A stretch of DNA of 64,000 nucleotides from Ursus arctos (Eukaryota > Chordata > Mammalia > Carnivora > Ursidae). A program made the translations under genes and the position numbers. Shown piece by piece: positions 1 to 12,500 of this stretch. Under the pieces are notes generated by a model. That model saw only the letters and a program-made list of their open reading frames with translations, searched no databases and was not told the DNA's origin. The stretch's first letter is position 1, and the number at the start of each line of letters is the position of its first letter. The stretch lies in assembly GCF_023065955.2 (NCBI RefSeq), contig NW_026622874.1:81180917-81244916 (forward strand), given 5' to 3'.

Positions 1-643
1 CAGACACCCACATGGTCTTCCTGGGACCAGGATAAAAGCAGACCCACCGTAGGTAACTGCCAGGTGCTATATGAGATGGACAGAGGGGATGCCAGACTCA
101 GTTGTCCCAAGTGTTCTGTTTGAGGTGGCACCCCTCACTCCCACTCACATCTCACTGGCCAGAGCATGTCACAGGGATGCATCTAACTTCCAGGGTCAGA
201 TGACACACTGACATGCTTGGTGGAGCCTATTGGGACCACCACATGGTGCCACCCCCTCTAGGGGACTGTGCAGGGGCAGAGGGGGGGCATGGGGCATTGG
301 TAGGAAATGACGGCAGGACTAAGTCAGGATGAGTTTGCTTTATCCTTGACCAGGTGGAATTTGTCTCAGAGCTGCCCAAAACCATCAGGCAAGATTAAAA
401 GAAGTGACCTTTGGAAAAAGGAGTTCAGTCAGATGTAATCAGCAAAACCCTCAGAAACCACTGTGTCATCTTTGCCAAATCCCTGGCTGCCTCAGTTTCC
501 CCACTATGGAAAGTATGAGGAGGGAAGTGATGGACATTGATTTGTAAGAGCATCACATTCCAGCATTTTTGTTCTTTTAAATTAATATCAGTTACTCTCC
601 TGCTTCCAAGTCCCCGAGTGAGCGCTCAGAATGTGGCTGGGGT

Positions 644-649
644 AATAAA
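644..649 (+). promoter_or_regulatory. AATAAA polyadenylation signal, + strand
   Basis: The motif AATAAA sits in GGGGTAATAAAGTGACATC and is followed within about 30 bases by G/T-rich text (GGGGACTTGTGTTGTG), the usual downstream element. It could end a transcript entering from the left edge of the window. No coding exon for such a transcript is recognised. Confidence 0.4.
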
Positions 650-684
650 GTGACATCAGCATCCAAGGGGACTTGTGTTGTGCT

Positions 685-690
685 TTTATT
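685..690 (-). promoter_or_regulatory. AATAAA polyadenylation signal, - strand
   Basis: The + strand TTTATT reads AATAAA on the - strand, only 36 bases from the facing + strand signal. A - strand open frame at 686-1081 ends with a stop codon inside this motif, but its protein is not recognised. The pair would place two convergent 3' ends over each other if both are used. Confidence 0.3.
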
Positions 691-2979
691 CTGTGAATGA
701 ACCAGTGCCAAATGCTGTCCCTCCATGATTCTCCCCAAGCCCCAGCAGAGAGGCCTCTCGGGCCAGATTCTCCTCCTGGTTCCAGGGGCCCTGGGTGACT
801 CCTTTTTGTCTATTCCACAGCCAGGACACAGAGATCTGGGGAGGGACCCTTCCTTGGCCCCAGGTGTCCACCTCTGCCTGGCTTGCCCATGCCCTGCTAG
901 AGGGTGAGGTCAGGGCCAGAGCTAGTGAGGTGGCTGGAGAAGGGGAAGGGGCCGAGGGCAGCCCAGCCTGGTGAGTCCACTTGGCTGCCAGACCATTCTT
1001 CACTGCTCCATCCAGCCTCCCATGGATCTGCTGCCTCTGTTGCCTCTCAATGCTGCTACTGCTGCTGCTTCCAGATCCCACCCTGTATCAGCACAGGTGT
1101 GGGAGAGATCTGCCCTGTGGGGACCCAGGAATCCTGCAAGACTCCTCCAGCCCTTTCCAGGGGTGCCCAATCCCCCATTCCTTGCAAGGAGTCCAGGAGC
1201 TCCGTTCCTCAGCCCTCCCTAGGGGACCCCACTCACTCACCCTTCCCAGGGCCCAGGAATCCCTCAGGCTCGCCAGGGGCCCATAACTCTCCCCACACTT
1301 CATGACCTCCTCCTGCCATCTGGAGCCTGAGAGATGATGTGTGCTAGGTGGATGGGAGGCTGACACTGGCTTTGGGGACACTTCCTCACCACCATGAGTG
1401 ATCTCACCTGTTTGATGCCCCCAAACTCTGTTCACTGCTTCTTCTTTCCCTGCTCCCTGTTCCAGTTATAATCAGGGTGACCCTGGCCATCCTTCATGGA
1501 ATTCCCTAGTCCCCCTTATAGGCTGGGTCTCTCTCCCATTCACTTTTGGGTTAGTCTAACTCCACCCCTTCTGTAGCTGGTCTCTCCTTCTATAACCAGG
1601 ACAGCCCAACTCTGGGGCTCTTGAGGTGGGCAGCGGCATCTAAACAGAATTTAATACTAATGTTTTGTGATCCTTCTTTTGTTTCTGTTTGCTTGTTTTT
1701 TTATCGTTTCTTTATATTTATGTTAAAGATACTGTTTTCCTAGTTTAGCAGAGCTAGAATGGTTCCTATTTACAAGAAATTTGCAAAATAATGAAGTGGT
1801 GGTTTGTAGAGCACTGATTTTCAGCTGCCTTGGGCCTGAATGAGTTGGGGAAACATTGTGTTAGTCCTAGAGAGAAACAGTTTAGGAAGTGCTGCTCAGG
1901 ACAGGGCCCAGGAGAGATGATCACAGGGGTTCATCGAGTAACCTGGGCCCCTGGGCCTGCCCACCTGCTTGGCTCTCCCCACTCAGCACACCTGGAGCTG
2001 CCAGCTCTCTGGGTGTTGTCCCTGGATCTCCCAGGAGAGAAGCTGGTGAACGTTTTCTCTTAAAATGCTCTCATTCCTGTAGGTCCCAGGAGATCTCATG
2101 AGAGTCAGCTTGGATTGATTCCCTGTGTGGTTCATAATGTAAAGCCCAAGCTAATGGGTAGGAGGGTCATAGAGATAAGTGACAGTTCCACCGCTATTTG
2201 CGGTATTAAAATATCTTGGTCAATTAGGGATGATTTGAGACCACACCAATATCATACCAATATTCCAGGAATTTCTGGCCAGAAGACATATTTGATTATA
2301 ATTTTATGATGCTCATTTCATTGAGTTCCAACATCGCTCTTTTTCTTTGGGATTTCTTTACTTATATTTTGTTTACAGAGGTACTTCTCAAATTCTAAAC
2401 ATACGGGAATTTCTAGTTAGCTTTTTATAGTGATTTCTAGCCCATTTTATTACCAAAATGTACTCTGTGTGATTTCACTCCCTGGAAACATTGAAATTTC
2501 CCCTGTGGACAAAATAAATCGGGTGTATTTTTGTAACTGCAATCTGTGTGCCTACAGTTAATGTGTCCTCCACAGTGGTATATGGATGTGGACAGATATA
2601 TGGAGATAGCTGTGGGATTCAGATGGTTTGCTTTCAGGACCTACATCTTATGGATGTTCTATCTGCACTGAGTTGCTGAGAGGGGGCTGAAACCTCCCAT
2701 CCTGCTTGTGTATTTGATTGTTTTTGCAGTTCTATCCTCCTTTGCTTTATATGTTGTTCAGCCAATGGCCTTAGGACGGGAGTTGGGAAAGGAAGGACAG
2801 AGCGCCCAGAAGAGGGAACAGGGACCTGGGTTGGGAGGGAGCAGAAACAAGAAGGTCTGCCAAAGTTCTAGAGAGGAACTGTCGTTGGGATGGCGCGGGG
2901 TGGGGCATCAGCGGGGAAGTGTTTTTTGAAAATGAGGTTACCTGTGGCATCCATGTTGATCTAGGGGCAAAGGCAGCTG

Positions 2980-3021
2980 ATTGGTGGAGAGATTATAAAG
3001 GTTCTGGGTTGCTAAGGAAAC
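2980..3021 (+). promoter_or_regulatory. Candidate core promoter: inverted CCAAT, TATA box, X-box
   Basis: Within 42 bases there are an inverted CCAAT box (ATTGG, 2980-2984), a TATA-like TATAAA (2994-2999) and an RFX-type X-box GTTGCTAAGGAAAC (3008-3021), which resembles the GTNRCC-N-RGYAAC consensus with one weak position in the second half. RFX2 drives many testis genes, so the site would suit a germline gene. The CCAAT-to-TATA spacing of about 10 bp is shorter than usual. The open frame with a signal peptide begins about 360 bases downstream. Promoter activity is an inference from motifs only. Confidence 0.3.
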
Positions 3022-3379
3022 GTTGAACCAGGGGAAGGCTTGGAGGAAGATGGATCCTCCTCCACTCCAACTGCTCCTGAGGTTCCCTGTACCTGCTAAT
3101 GTGTCCTGCTGACCTAGTGATTTACTAACCTGCTGACCTACTAACCTTTCTGAACCCTCCTCCCTTCCTTTGAGTACTTAATCTGACACTGGCACTGTCC
3201 CTGACCAACTCTGAGAAACGTCTTCCCCAATCCTACCCTCTATTTCCACCCTATTCCCATCCCTAATTACCACCCTGTCCCCTTTCCCACCCTTCCCTAC
3301 CCCTACCATCCCCACATCGTCCCCTTCACCATCTCCACCTCCTCCCTGGTGCCCCAGCACCCCTTGAAAGGGCCAGGAG

Positions 3380-3445
3380 ATGAAGATGCAGAGGCTGCTC
3401 TTCTGGCTTCTCTTGCTCCAATGTCCCAGTTACCCAAACACAAAT
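3380..3445 (+). CDS. Candidate signal-peptide first exon
   Basis: An ATG in fair context opens 22 codons that read as a signal peptide: MKMQ, then the hydrophobic core RLLFWLLLL, then a polar end, QCPSYPNTN. The frame runs straight into a good donor (AAT|GTGAGT) and leaves phase 0. MIA, MIA2 and full-length MIA3 proteins start with such an exon ahead of an SH3-like domain. The phase matches the membrane-anchor exon, whose possible acceptor at 6434/6435 is also phase 0. No SH3-like exon was found between the two, so the link is tentative. The exon may belong to another secreted protein. Confidence 0.33.
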
Positions 3446-3488
3446 GTGAGTAAACATGGCACTTCAGTGGTGTCTTCCTTCTTTTCTT

Positions 3489-3693
3489 TTTTTTAAGATT
3501 TGATTTATTTAAGAGAGAAAGAAAGGGCACAGGTGTGGGGGGAAGGGCAGAGGGGGAGGGGGAGAGAGAATCCCAAGCCAGCTGTGCAGTGAGCCCAGAA
3601 CCTGAAGAGGGGCTCAATCTCAGGACCATGAGATCATGCCTTGATCCAAACCAAGACTTTGTCACTTAACTGACTGAGCCACCCAGGTGCCCC
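3489..3693 (-). mobile_element. SINEC (Can-SINE)
   Basis: The stretch starts with a poly(T)-rich AAGATTTGATTTATTT tail and ends with the tRNA-derived head read in reverse, GAGCCACCCAGGTGCCCC. Nearly identical flanks, GTGTCTTCCTTC, at both ends are the target duplication. It lies directly after the candidate first exon. Confidence 0.9.
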
Positions 3694-4588
3694 AAAGCTG
3701 CTGGTAGTGTCTTCCTTCCTGGTGGGGTTTTTCCCCATGGTAGTTAAATAACAGCTTTTTTATGGGCTTCTCGATGGGAACTTCAGAAGAACTTCACATT
3801 TCCCTGAAGACCGAGCACCACAGGGCAGGTTTCTAGGTCAGCCTGAAGGGGTTGTGGCCACGGCCATCCACACCAAGTTCTACATCCTGTCTGTGCTGCT
3901 TGGTCCAAAACCCGCAGTGCTAGCAGGATGGAAACCTGAAAATACTAGGTTTATGGTGTCAAGAAGAAAGGATTTGTGAAGATACGAAAAGCCATTGAGC
4001 TCTTTGTCTTAAATTGGGAGCTTGTATGATATGTACATTTTATCTCATTAAAATTGTCTTTAAAAATGTCAGGAACTAGAATTTAATAGGAACTATGGGT
4101 ATTAGATTAGCTTCTGGAAGCCTGGTGAAGCTCGTGCTTCAAGCCTTATAAGTTTAGGGTCCATCTTAAGGGTAGTTTGTTTTCCTATCAGCACATTGTT
4201 CATATTTGTGAAGTTTGGCAGCCCTGGGAACAGTGGTATCTCAAGCATTGGTTTTGGGACTAGAGTGTTAAAAAGTGAAATGTCCTTTGTGCTCTGTGCT
4301 TCCTGGTTTGTTGACTTTTAACAAGTTCTGAGTCAGCCCTTTCCTTCTGGTCTTGGAGGCTATCCCCAGGGACCCTGTGTCCCACCAGGTCCATGAGAGC
4401 CCTGAGAAGCCCAGCAGATAGTAAGTGACCACATCCTGCTGGGACATTTGTCATAGGAAAATCACTAGGAGTGGTGGGATCAGGACATGAATGAGTTGTT
4501 GTCCTTTCTTTGGCCATGTATGTGCAGAGTATTGATTTCCCCAAAGTAAAAAGGTCCTGAATGTCCTTAGGATTGTCCAAATATGAAG
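3694..4588. other. Intergenic or intronic, nothing recognised
   Basis: I see no exon, RNA gene or clear repeat. A T/A-rich stretch near 4,020-4,080 looks like the degraded tail of an old retroelement. Its relation to the right arm cannot be judged because the matching part lies beyond the window edge. Confidence 0.4.
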
Positions 4589-6422
4589 AAATACCTGGTT
4601 CCCAGTGTGAATGTTTCACTCTATCGTTAAAAAGTGAAAACCATACCCCCAGGAGAGAGAGAAAGAGACAGACAGACAAACAGGGAACACCCCTAGAAAT
4701 AAGTAGACTTCTTTAGATTGGCTTGCACCAGATTCTTACAGAGGGATGTGAAAAGTGTCAGTAGTCAGGAAGGATCCTTATATTGAGGCAGAATCATCCC
4801 ACACGAATACCTCCAGTCAAAATAGACTCTATTCCATTTCTTTTGAGTCTTCAAAGGAGGACATTTCTTAGTAGTCTTGATTGGAATTATTCCCCTCTAC
4901 CCAGTCCGCATCTCATAGATCAGTTCAGCTTTCTCACCCTGCCTCATCTCTGGGCTCTTGCATAAACTCACTGGTCTTGCATTTCCACCCCCCCACCTGC
5001 TCATGGCCACTGTCTCTGAAAACCTAGTGTTATTGGCCCCATTGGATGTCATCCAGTTAAGAGTCAGCTACTGGTCAGCATCCAGACAGCTGCCAGATGT
5101 ACCGAGTGCCCACGACTGGGGGTGTTTTACATTCATGACAAGATGGCCTCTGTCCTTTGTGCATTTGATCCCCGTGATCAACCATAGTGCTGACAGCTAC
5201 TGCTCTCTTTCAGACAGTGGCTATTCAAAGACAGTGTATGTTTCCACCAGCACACATTTTCCTGACCTCAGCTGTGATGAGGCTGAAGATGGAAATGTTA
5301 TAGATTTCAGGGGCTACTTTCTAGAGAGTTGTGTTTGCACAAAATTCATGCTTGGTGTGAATGAGTATGAATTGTACGGTGAGTGTCTTGTCTCCTAAAA
5401 TACTTCTAAGTCTAGCTTTTTAAAAATGAGATGTGTTCTTTGTTTTGGTGTCCATATCCAGGAATTTTGTATTCTTTTAGAAGTTAAATTTCATAGTTGC
5501 TGCTGATAGATTTAGGTAGAATAGTAAGAAATAGGAGCATGAATTCCTTTCATTGGATTTTTGGAGATAAGTGTTCAAGTAACTTAAAATCTCACAGATT
5601 TCATCAAAATATACAAGATCACCTGATGATGCAGATCTTTATGTACTTCAGAAATCTGACATTTTGGGCTGTGATTCAGAAGCAAAGTGAGCATTGAAAG
5701 AAAACATCAATGTTTTCAGAAACCAAACAATAACTATAATTTATTTTTGTTGGAATAACAATCCCATGTTATATTAATGAGCTAATGAGCAGCCTCCTGT
5801 CGGTCTCACTTATGTCCTAATCTATAAACAGCTGTCCATATAACATTCTCATTTGTATCTCTAGTACATGTTTTATTCTTGCTTTCTCTTGTGTTTCCAT
5901 AAATTTTGGGTGTATTTTTGGAAACGTTCCAAAGGAGTTTATCCAGGTCCTTCATGGATGTACAATAGAAGTCACTGACTTCTTACCTGCTCTAAGTTTA
6001 CATTTACTTATCTTGTCTATTTTATGTTGGATTATAAATTCTTAAGTTCTGTTAGCCATACAAAAAATATTTGCAATGTGCTTGTAGGCAAAAGAAAATC
6101 TCTTAAGATTTGCCTATTAAATTTTTTCTACAGCTTCAGTGTGATATAATTTATGTATGATAACAACAGCTTTTTAAAGAATACAGTTTGTTGATATTTG
6201 ACATAGGTAAGCAGCAATGAAACCATCACCACAGTAAGATGGTAAACACATTCTTCACTCTCAACAGTTTGCACCTGCTCCTTTGTAATCCCTCTGTCCT
6301 CCTCCTCCATGAGGAGGAATTTGAGAGGTGTGCTTACCTCTTAGAGGCTGGTGAGGGTTCGTAAAGGTGATTCTTTGTGACAGATATATTGTAATGTCTT
6401 TGAGATTTCCTCATTATCTCAA

Positions 6423-6566
6423 ATGTTATTTCAGCTTGTCCACATTTTGCTTGACCATTTCATTCTTGGCCCTGATGGTGTTGGAATAATGTGGAACCTT
6501 CCCGTTATTACTGCCTCCCTGGGACTTTGTGCCTTTCTCATTTACATCTGGAGAACCATCCTTGCT
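6423..6566 (+). CDS. Left copy, membrane-anchor exon
   Basis: This exon holds 48 codons from an ATG to the donor GCT|GTAAGT, phase 0. Residues 26-46 form a hydrophobic helix, [17 protein letters not shown], followed by WRT. MIA3 has the same layout (ITA-LG then FLWRT) for the membrane segment that anchors it in the ER. An AG acceptor (TTATTTCAG, ending 6434) lies inside the frame, so the exon could also be internal, starting at Leu-5 in phase 0. The right-arm partner is 61838-61981. Confidence 0.8.
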
Positions 6567-9500
6567 GTAAGTATACTAAAGTACCTTATAGATACACTTG
6601 TAATCATAAGTAAGCAGAAAATTTTATAGTCACTGGACCTTTAATATGCATTCAGTAGTACAAATTTCCCTTTATTATATTCAATTTTCATTATCATTTA
6701 GATTGGGATATTTTATAATTTTTCTTGAAGTGCCTTCTGTGATCCATATGTTTTTTTTAAGTTCAAGCATAATTGGCAAACAGTGTAATATTAGTTTCAA
6801 GCATTCAACGTGATTCAACCATTCTATACACTTCTCTGTGCTCATCACAATAAGTGTACTCTCAATCTCCTTCACCTCTTTCACCCATCACTCCACCCAA
6901 ATCCACTCTAACCCCTGTGTTCTTCAGAAGTGTGTTGTTTAATCTTCTTTTTTTTTTTTTTTTTGTCGTTCTCCAGCTATCTTTCTTTTCTTGATGTCTA
7001 GTCTGAGTCATTTGTGGTCTGAGAACATACTTCCTGTGATTTTATTCCTTTAGTTGTTCAGATGTATCTTATGGCCTCGAATATGGCCTCTCTCAGTGAA
7101 TGTTCCATGGGAGCTTGAGAAGAATGTCTGTACTTCTGTTGTTGAATGAAGTATTCTGCAGATGTTAATGGATGCAGTAGATTGGTGATGCTGTTCAGTT
7201 CACCTGTGTTCTCATGGAACTTCTGTATCTGCTGGATCTGTCAATGACCAGTAAGAGGGTTTTGAATTCTCCAGCTGTAGTAATGGATTCATCTATTTCC
7301 ATCAGCAATTCCTTCAGTTTCTGCCTCATGTACTTTGACTCTCTGTTGTTAATGCACGCACATTAGAAATTGTTGTCTTTTCAGAGAACTGACTGCTTTA
7401 CCACTGAAATATGCCTGACAGTTTTCCTTAATCTGTAGTGTGTGTTGAAGGGTGATTTCACTGACCACAGGTTTCTAGTTTGATGATTCTTTTTAACACT
7501 TTAAACATTTCATCCTTCTTGATGGCATGGTTTATGAGAAGAAGTGTGATGTAGTTCTTATCCTTGTTCCTCTTGGGTAAGGTGTTACTGCTGCCCTCCC
7601 CTCCTTTCAGCACCCACCCTTAACCCCAACTCCAGATTATCATATGATTTCACTCATATGTAGAATTTAAGAAACAAAACAGGGGGTCATAGGGGAAGAG
7701 AGGGAAAAATAAGAAGAAATCAGAGAGGGAGTCAAACCATAAGAGACTCTTAACTATAGGAAACAAATTGAGGGTTGCTGGAGAGAGAGGTGGGTGGGGC
7801 AATGGGGTAACTGAGTGATGGACATTAAGGAGGGCACGTGATGTAATGAGCACTGGGTGTTGTATGCAACTGATGAATCACTGAACTCTACCTCTGAAAC
7901 TAATAATACACTATATATTAATTATATGAATTTAAATAAAATCAAATTTTTAAAAAAGAGTTGACTGTTGCATTTTACTGTAATGTGGCTCGGGAGGCTT
8001 TTGGTCATTGGGTGAGGGGAGGGCAGCGTATTCGCTTGCTGTTTACCACAGTAGAGAGTGGGCATCTGGGAACTGAAACTCCTACTGAACAGTGAGCTGG
8101 AATTTCACTTAGGACCATCACGATGAGGTCTGCTATTTCAAGGACTAGGAAGTATGGTTTATTTCACAGCTAGGTAATTATCACATCGTTCAGCCCTGCC
8201 CTCCAAGATATGCAGAAAATCCCACAAGATACTTAAACGACGAAGGGCGATAGCCAGCCAAATTGTACAGTCCCTTCCACTCTTAATGCTGAACAGAGAC
8301 TTTTCAATGTGAAAAAGGGAAGATTTTTTAAAATATATATTCCACTAAGAAAGCCATTGTGAGTTCTTTTCTTGAACTAGTTTCCACCCTCCTTACTTTC
8401 TCCTTGTTCTATTTATGCCTCAAGGGCTTTCTTTGTTGCACTGCATGATCCCGTTCTGTTAGGTGCACTCACATTGTTCTGTGATCATGATTTCTTGAAT
8501 GTCTTTTCTCATATCTGTCTTCAAGGCCCAAGATGCATTGGCAGATCGAGAGTGGGGAGCCTTGGAGTCCAAAAAACATGTACTGAAGGGTATGTTATTT
8601 TTGGGGAAAGAAATCCCCAGATGCTGGCAATGAGTTTGCATTGGGAAGGGAAAGAATGCCTTCCTGCCTTCAAGGTCTTGCCCTTCTCCTTTCCCCAACA
8701 AAACCAAGTTCTCAGGTCACGTGCCCACTCATACAAAAGAAAACTCATCCTTTACAGAAAGCAAAAAGGTCCTGGAACAGAAGTGCAACGCCCTGAGTTC
8801 TTTGAAAGCAGCTAAGGAAGTGGAATTGAAGCTGCTAAGGAAGAAATTGGGTATCGTGGTGGATTTCTCTGAACGAAGAAAAGTGGCTGCCGAAGAGTAA
8901 GCTATTCCTGTGTTAATCGTCACAAACACTGTTGTATGAATTTATGTGGCAGCCAGGCTAGATAGTTGTAGTTCGTTGGGAATTGGATCTAGAGTATTTT
9001 TGCCAAATGCATTCTGTAGAAGTACCTGCCCTTCCTACCTTGATCTGTGCAACCTGCATTTTTGTTTCTGTTTCAACTGCTTGTCACACGTTGTGGTGTG
9101 ATTCATTGGGGCAGAAGAGGGAAGGTACCAGCATTAATCACCTTGACACCTGTATCCCCTCTGGGTCCTTCTACATTGTCCTTTTGATTTCAGTCTCATC
9201 ACATGTTCTTATCAGCCCTGAATTCGGTCAATTTTGTTCAGTATGAAATTTGGGTCAAGAATGTGTAGAGAAAAATGGAATTCTCTTGCTGCAGAAACAA
9301 TGGGAATTTCTTTGTGGAAAGTGGGTTGGGGCTCCAGCAATACTGGATCCCTTCATCCAGTGTACAACTGAGATCATTCACTGCGGCCCAATCCCTAAGA
9401 AGGCCGGAGTATTTCCTGTCCACCCGATTTTTTACGTGTAACTCTCCTGGGTCCCAAGCAAAGCCTGCAGTTTCACTAGGACTCACCTTTGCTGGCTGAC

Positions 9501-12500
9501 CCTGAACAGCACTTGTTTCCTTCTAAGACTGTGCTCATAAAGTCATTCAGTTTCTTTGCAGTTCACTTGCCTGTTCCAGAACTCATTGATGAGCCCTGGG
9601 GAGTTTGGCTCCCACTTCTAGGCTGGCTTTCTCCTGGGCTTCCTTCTTCTGCATCTGGTTCTCCTGTTTCTTCATGTGCTCTTTAGAAATTGGGTGCATT
9701 TACTCATGAGTTTCCTATTTTGTTCAGTGTTTCCTCTATTTTCTCAAAAGGAGATCAGGACCTTAGAGTCCCTCATTCATGCTGAAAAGCAAAACTGTTC
9801 CCTCTCTTCCTGGAGACTCAGCTTTGTATTACTCCTTCCCACACCGGGGGTAGGGGCCGCTCTGACTCACTGGCATCTTGGTTCTGTTCATTGGTAAGTT
9901 TGTTCTGGGGGAGGTACAGTGTCCTGACCACCTTTCTCTCTTCAACACCTTACAACCAAGCCACTACATCACAGGCACTCCACAGAGCATGTGCTGAAGG
10001 ATTGCCTGAGAGACCAGAAGCAAATGCATGAGTCCTTCTCTGTCTAGAGCTTTTGTCTCAGTTTCTAAGAGTCTTTTTGCATGTGATTCTTGAGTAAATC
10101 AAGAGTCACATTGAAACCCTTTAAATCAACACCATGAACAAAAGAGTCTGAGGGCGACACAGGAAACCAGCCTTTCTAAGCATCGCTCTTTGCTGCTTTC
10201 ACTATCAGTGGACTCTGTTAAAGTAGGTTGACTCCATGCAGTTGATAGTTGTCCATCTGACATCTGTTGCCTGGAGATAACACCCTGACTGTGTGACAGT
10301 TCACATCATTTTATACTTCAGGACATACTGTCAGCGCTAAGATTGGCCTTTTCCTCCACCGAGATCTTTGAAGGAGGAGGCAGGGGTTGTACTTCTAAAC
10401 CCTAGAGATGTCTGGGAGTGAGTTACCATGCTGATGAAGCCGTACTCTGGAAGGCTTCCTTTTGAGCTGTCCGTGTCGGGCACAGCCTTGGTCTGAGGAT
10501 CGGGGCTCCCCATGGAGGTGTAGGACTAATGATGGTCTCCTGCTTCATCCTAATGAGTATGGTTGGTCACTTTGAACCGAAATGAGCCTTCACTGTCTCA
10601 AAGAAAGACACAAAGTGCAGTGTTATTTGGTGACTTGGTGATGAATGAATTGAAGTAGAGAAGTATAAAGACAGCTCCGATTGCAGGGGACATGGCAGCA
10701 GCCAGAGTCTGATTTTTCTTTAACCCTAAATGGGGCCTTCAATTCATTTCCGATTGTGTTGTCAGTCTGTGCATTTATGGGAACCACTCTAATCTAGGCC
10801 GTCAAGTGTGCTGAGAAGAAAAATGGCAGAAATTCTGGACCTTGGCTACTGGTCTATGTATATACCTTTCCCATTTTAGGAAGCTGGAAAAGACACTTTA
10901 TGAACTGGAGGCAACAAAGTATCAGCTGTCAGATGCCGAGGAAAATCTGAAAGTAATCAAAGAAGAAATGGACAAGTACAAGTGAGTTCAGACACTCCAT
11001 ACTAGCGGTTCCTGAAATTCCTGTTCACTTTGTATTTTTCACCTTTGTACAATGTTTAGACTCCATTAACATGTAATATAACCAAAAATTCACAGGACAT
11101 AATCAGAGGGAAAAAACAGACCCAAAGAGATAAGTTTTAGAAAGAGCAAAACAACCATGTTAGTAAACATGTCCTGATTCCCAGCGCTGGTCTGACTCTG
11201 TGGAAACTTCTTCCACACCAGCATCCCTGGGGGTGGTGTCAGCGGTCCTCATCTTGAGGAAAGCAGTTTGTCGTAGGATGAATCCTACCCATAAACACGG
11301 TGGTGCCATCTGATGGCGCTGGTCTTTGCAACCCTGGCAAACGTGGCGAGGATAGAAGTTAAAGGAGAATAGAGCTTCATGACGAAAGATACTTGTCATG
11401 TGATAAATTAGGGAAAGATTGAAAACGGGTAAGGAAATTATATCAAGTCTGAACCCTGCATGTGTGGAGAAATGAGTAAGGAAAGGATGTGACAATAGCT
11501 TTGATCCTGCTGTCCATGTATAGTCATGTGGAAGTGTTTCCTGTGTCAGGATCAATTGGATGAGGGGACAGATAACTGGAGGACGGCCACATGGGCCGAT
11601 GATTTAAAATCACACCCAATATTGGGCTTTATCTGACGAAAGCAATTGTACCTGACAGACAACAGATCGGAAAGATGCAAGACCAGCTGCAGGAGGCAGA
11701 GCTCACCTTTGAACGCAAGGTAACCTGAGCTGTGCCCCAACAGGCCCCTTAGCGCCTCCTGCAGGGGACGGAAGTGGCCCTTAGATCCCTGAACATGCGC
11801 TTTTGGTGTGTTGGCTTTTTCAGATTGCAGTTTATGAAAAGAATGCTCTAGAGAACTGGGTAAGTGTTTTCTTTTTCCTGCTCTCCGTTTGGGGCACAGT
11901 CCCACACAACTGAAGGTGGGTGGGTTTTTCTCCCGCAGATCAAGGCTCGGGTTTGGGAGCGGAAGATACAGCAGCAGAGAAGGGAGAACGCCTACATGAT
12001 ACACAGGTGTGCGAGTCTGATGTGCCTTTTTACGGGTGTCTTGAGGGGTGACGGCTACACTGTTTGGTGTCCAGGAGAGGACGTGGTGATGTAATTCTTA
12101 TAGACGTCTGTTCTTTCTCTGTATTCAAGACTGCACATGATGGAAGGACAGATGCTGCCTGAAGGATGCATGAGACAGGAAGCGATACTGGGAAGACCTG
12201 AGATGTGGAGCCCTCCACGGAGAGGTAGTGGGCGCGCTGTGAAACGGGGCAGCCTGACTTCTGCTGGGAAAGCACACGGTGTCCTTCCCATTCCTGTGGG
12301 TGGTCATTGTGTGTCCTGGAGAAAATCACAAGCACTGCCTAAGGACAACAGGTTGTCTGAAGGGGTGACATGAGGGTGTTTTCCTCAGATGCCCCTGGCA
12401 GCAAGGCACCTGTCCCTGTGACAGGTGGAGCTCACACCCCTCCCCTGACTGCAGACCCGCCCCTTCGCCACCCCCTACTGAAGAGAGGAGGCTGGAGGAG

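Larger units (their letters stand above)
1..2970. other. Unassigned flank, no recognised gene
   Basis: I recognise no coding exon or repeat family here with confidence. The first 650 bases are ordinary mixed-composition DNA ending in an AATAAA signal. Bases 700 to 1,450 are GC- and CT-rich with several overlapping open frames on both strands, all of low-complexity Ser/Pro/Gly composition and without clear splice sites or similarity that I can name. Bases 1,640 to 2,700 are AT-rich and look like degraded repeat or intergenic DNA. The stretch lies outside the part of the left arm that can be compared with the right arm, because the right arm leaves the window first. Confidence 0.5.

Noticed and set aside
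686..1435. Overlapping frames on both strands
   Set aside because: Low-complexity composition, no supported splice structure and no recognised family.
4958..5398. 146-codon frame in the left arm, 93-codon partner at 63,312-63,593
   Set aside because: A two-base length difference shifts the frame between arms, no domain is recognised, and there is no SH3-like pattern. Treated as non-coding.
9750..9900. Exon-like LIHAEKQN frame in the e7-e8 intron of both arms (right: about 52,970-53,124)
   Set aside because: e7 (phase 2 out) and e8 (phase 2 in) join perfectly without it, and the left version is shifted relative to the right. The likeness to a MIA2 segment is short and in the wrong exon order.
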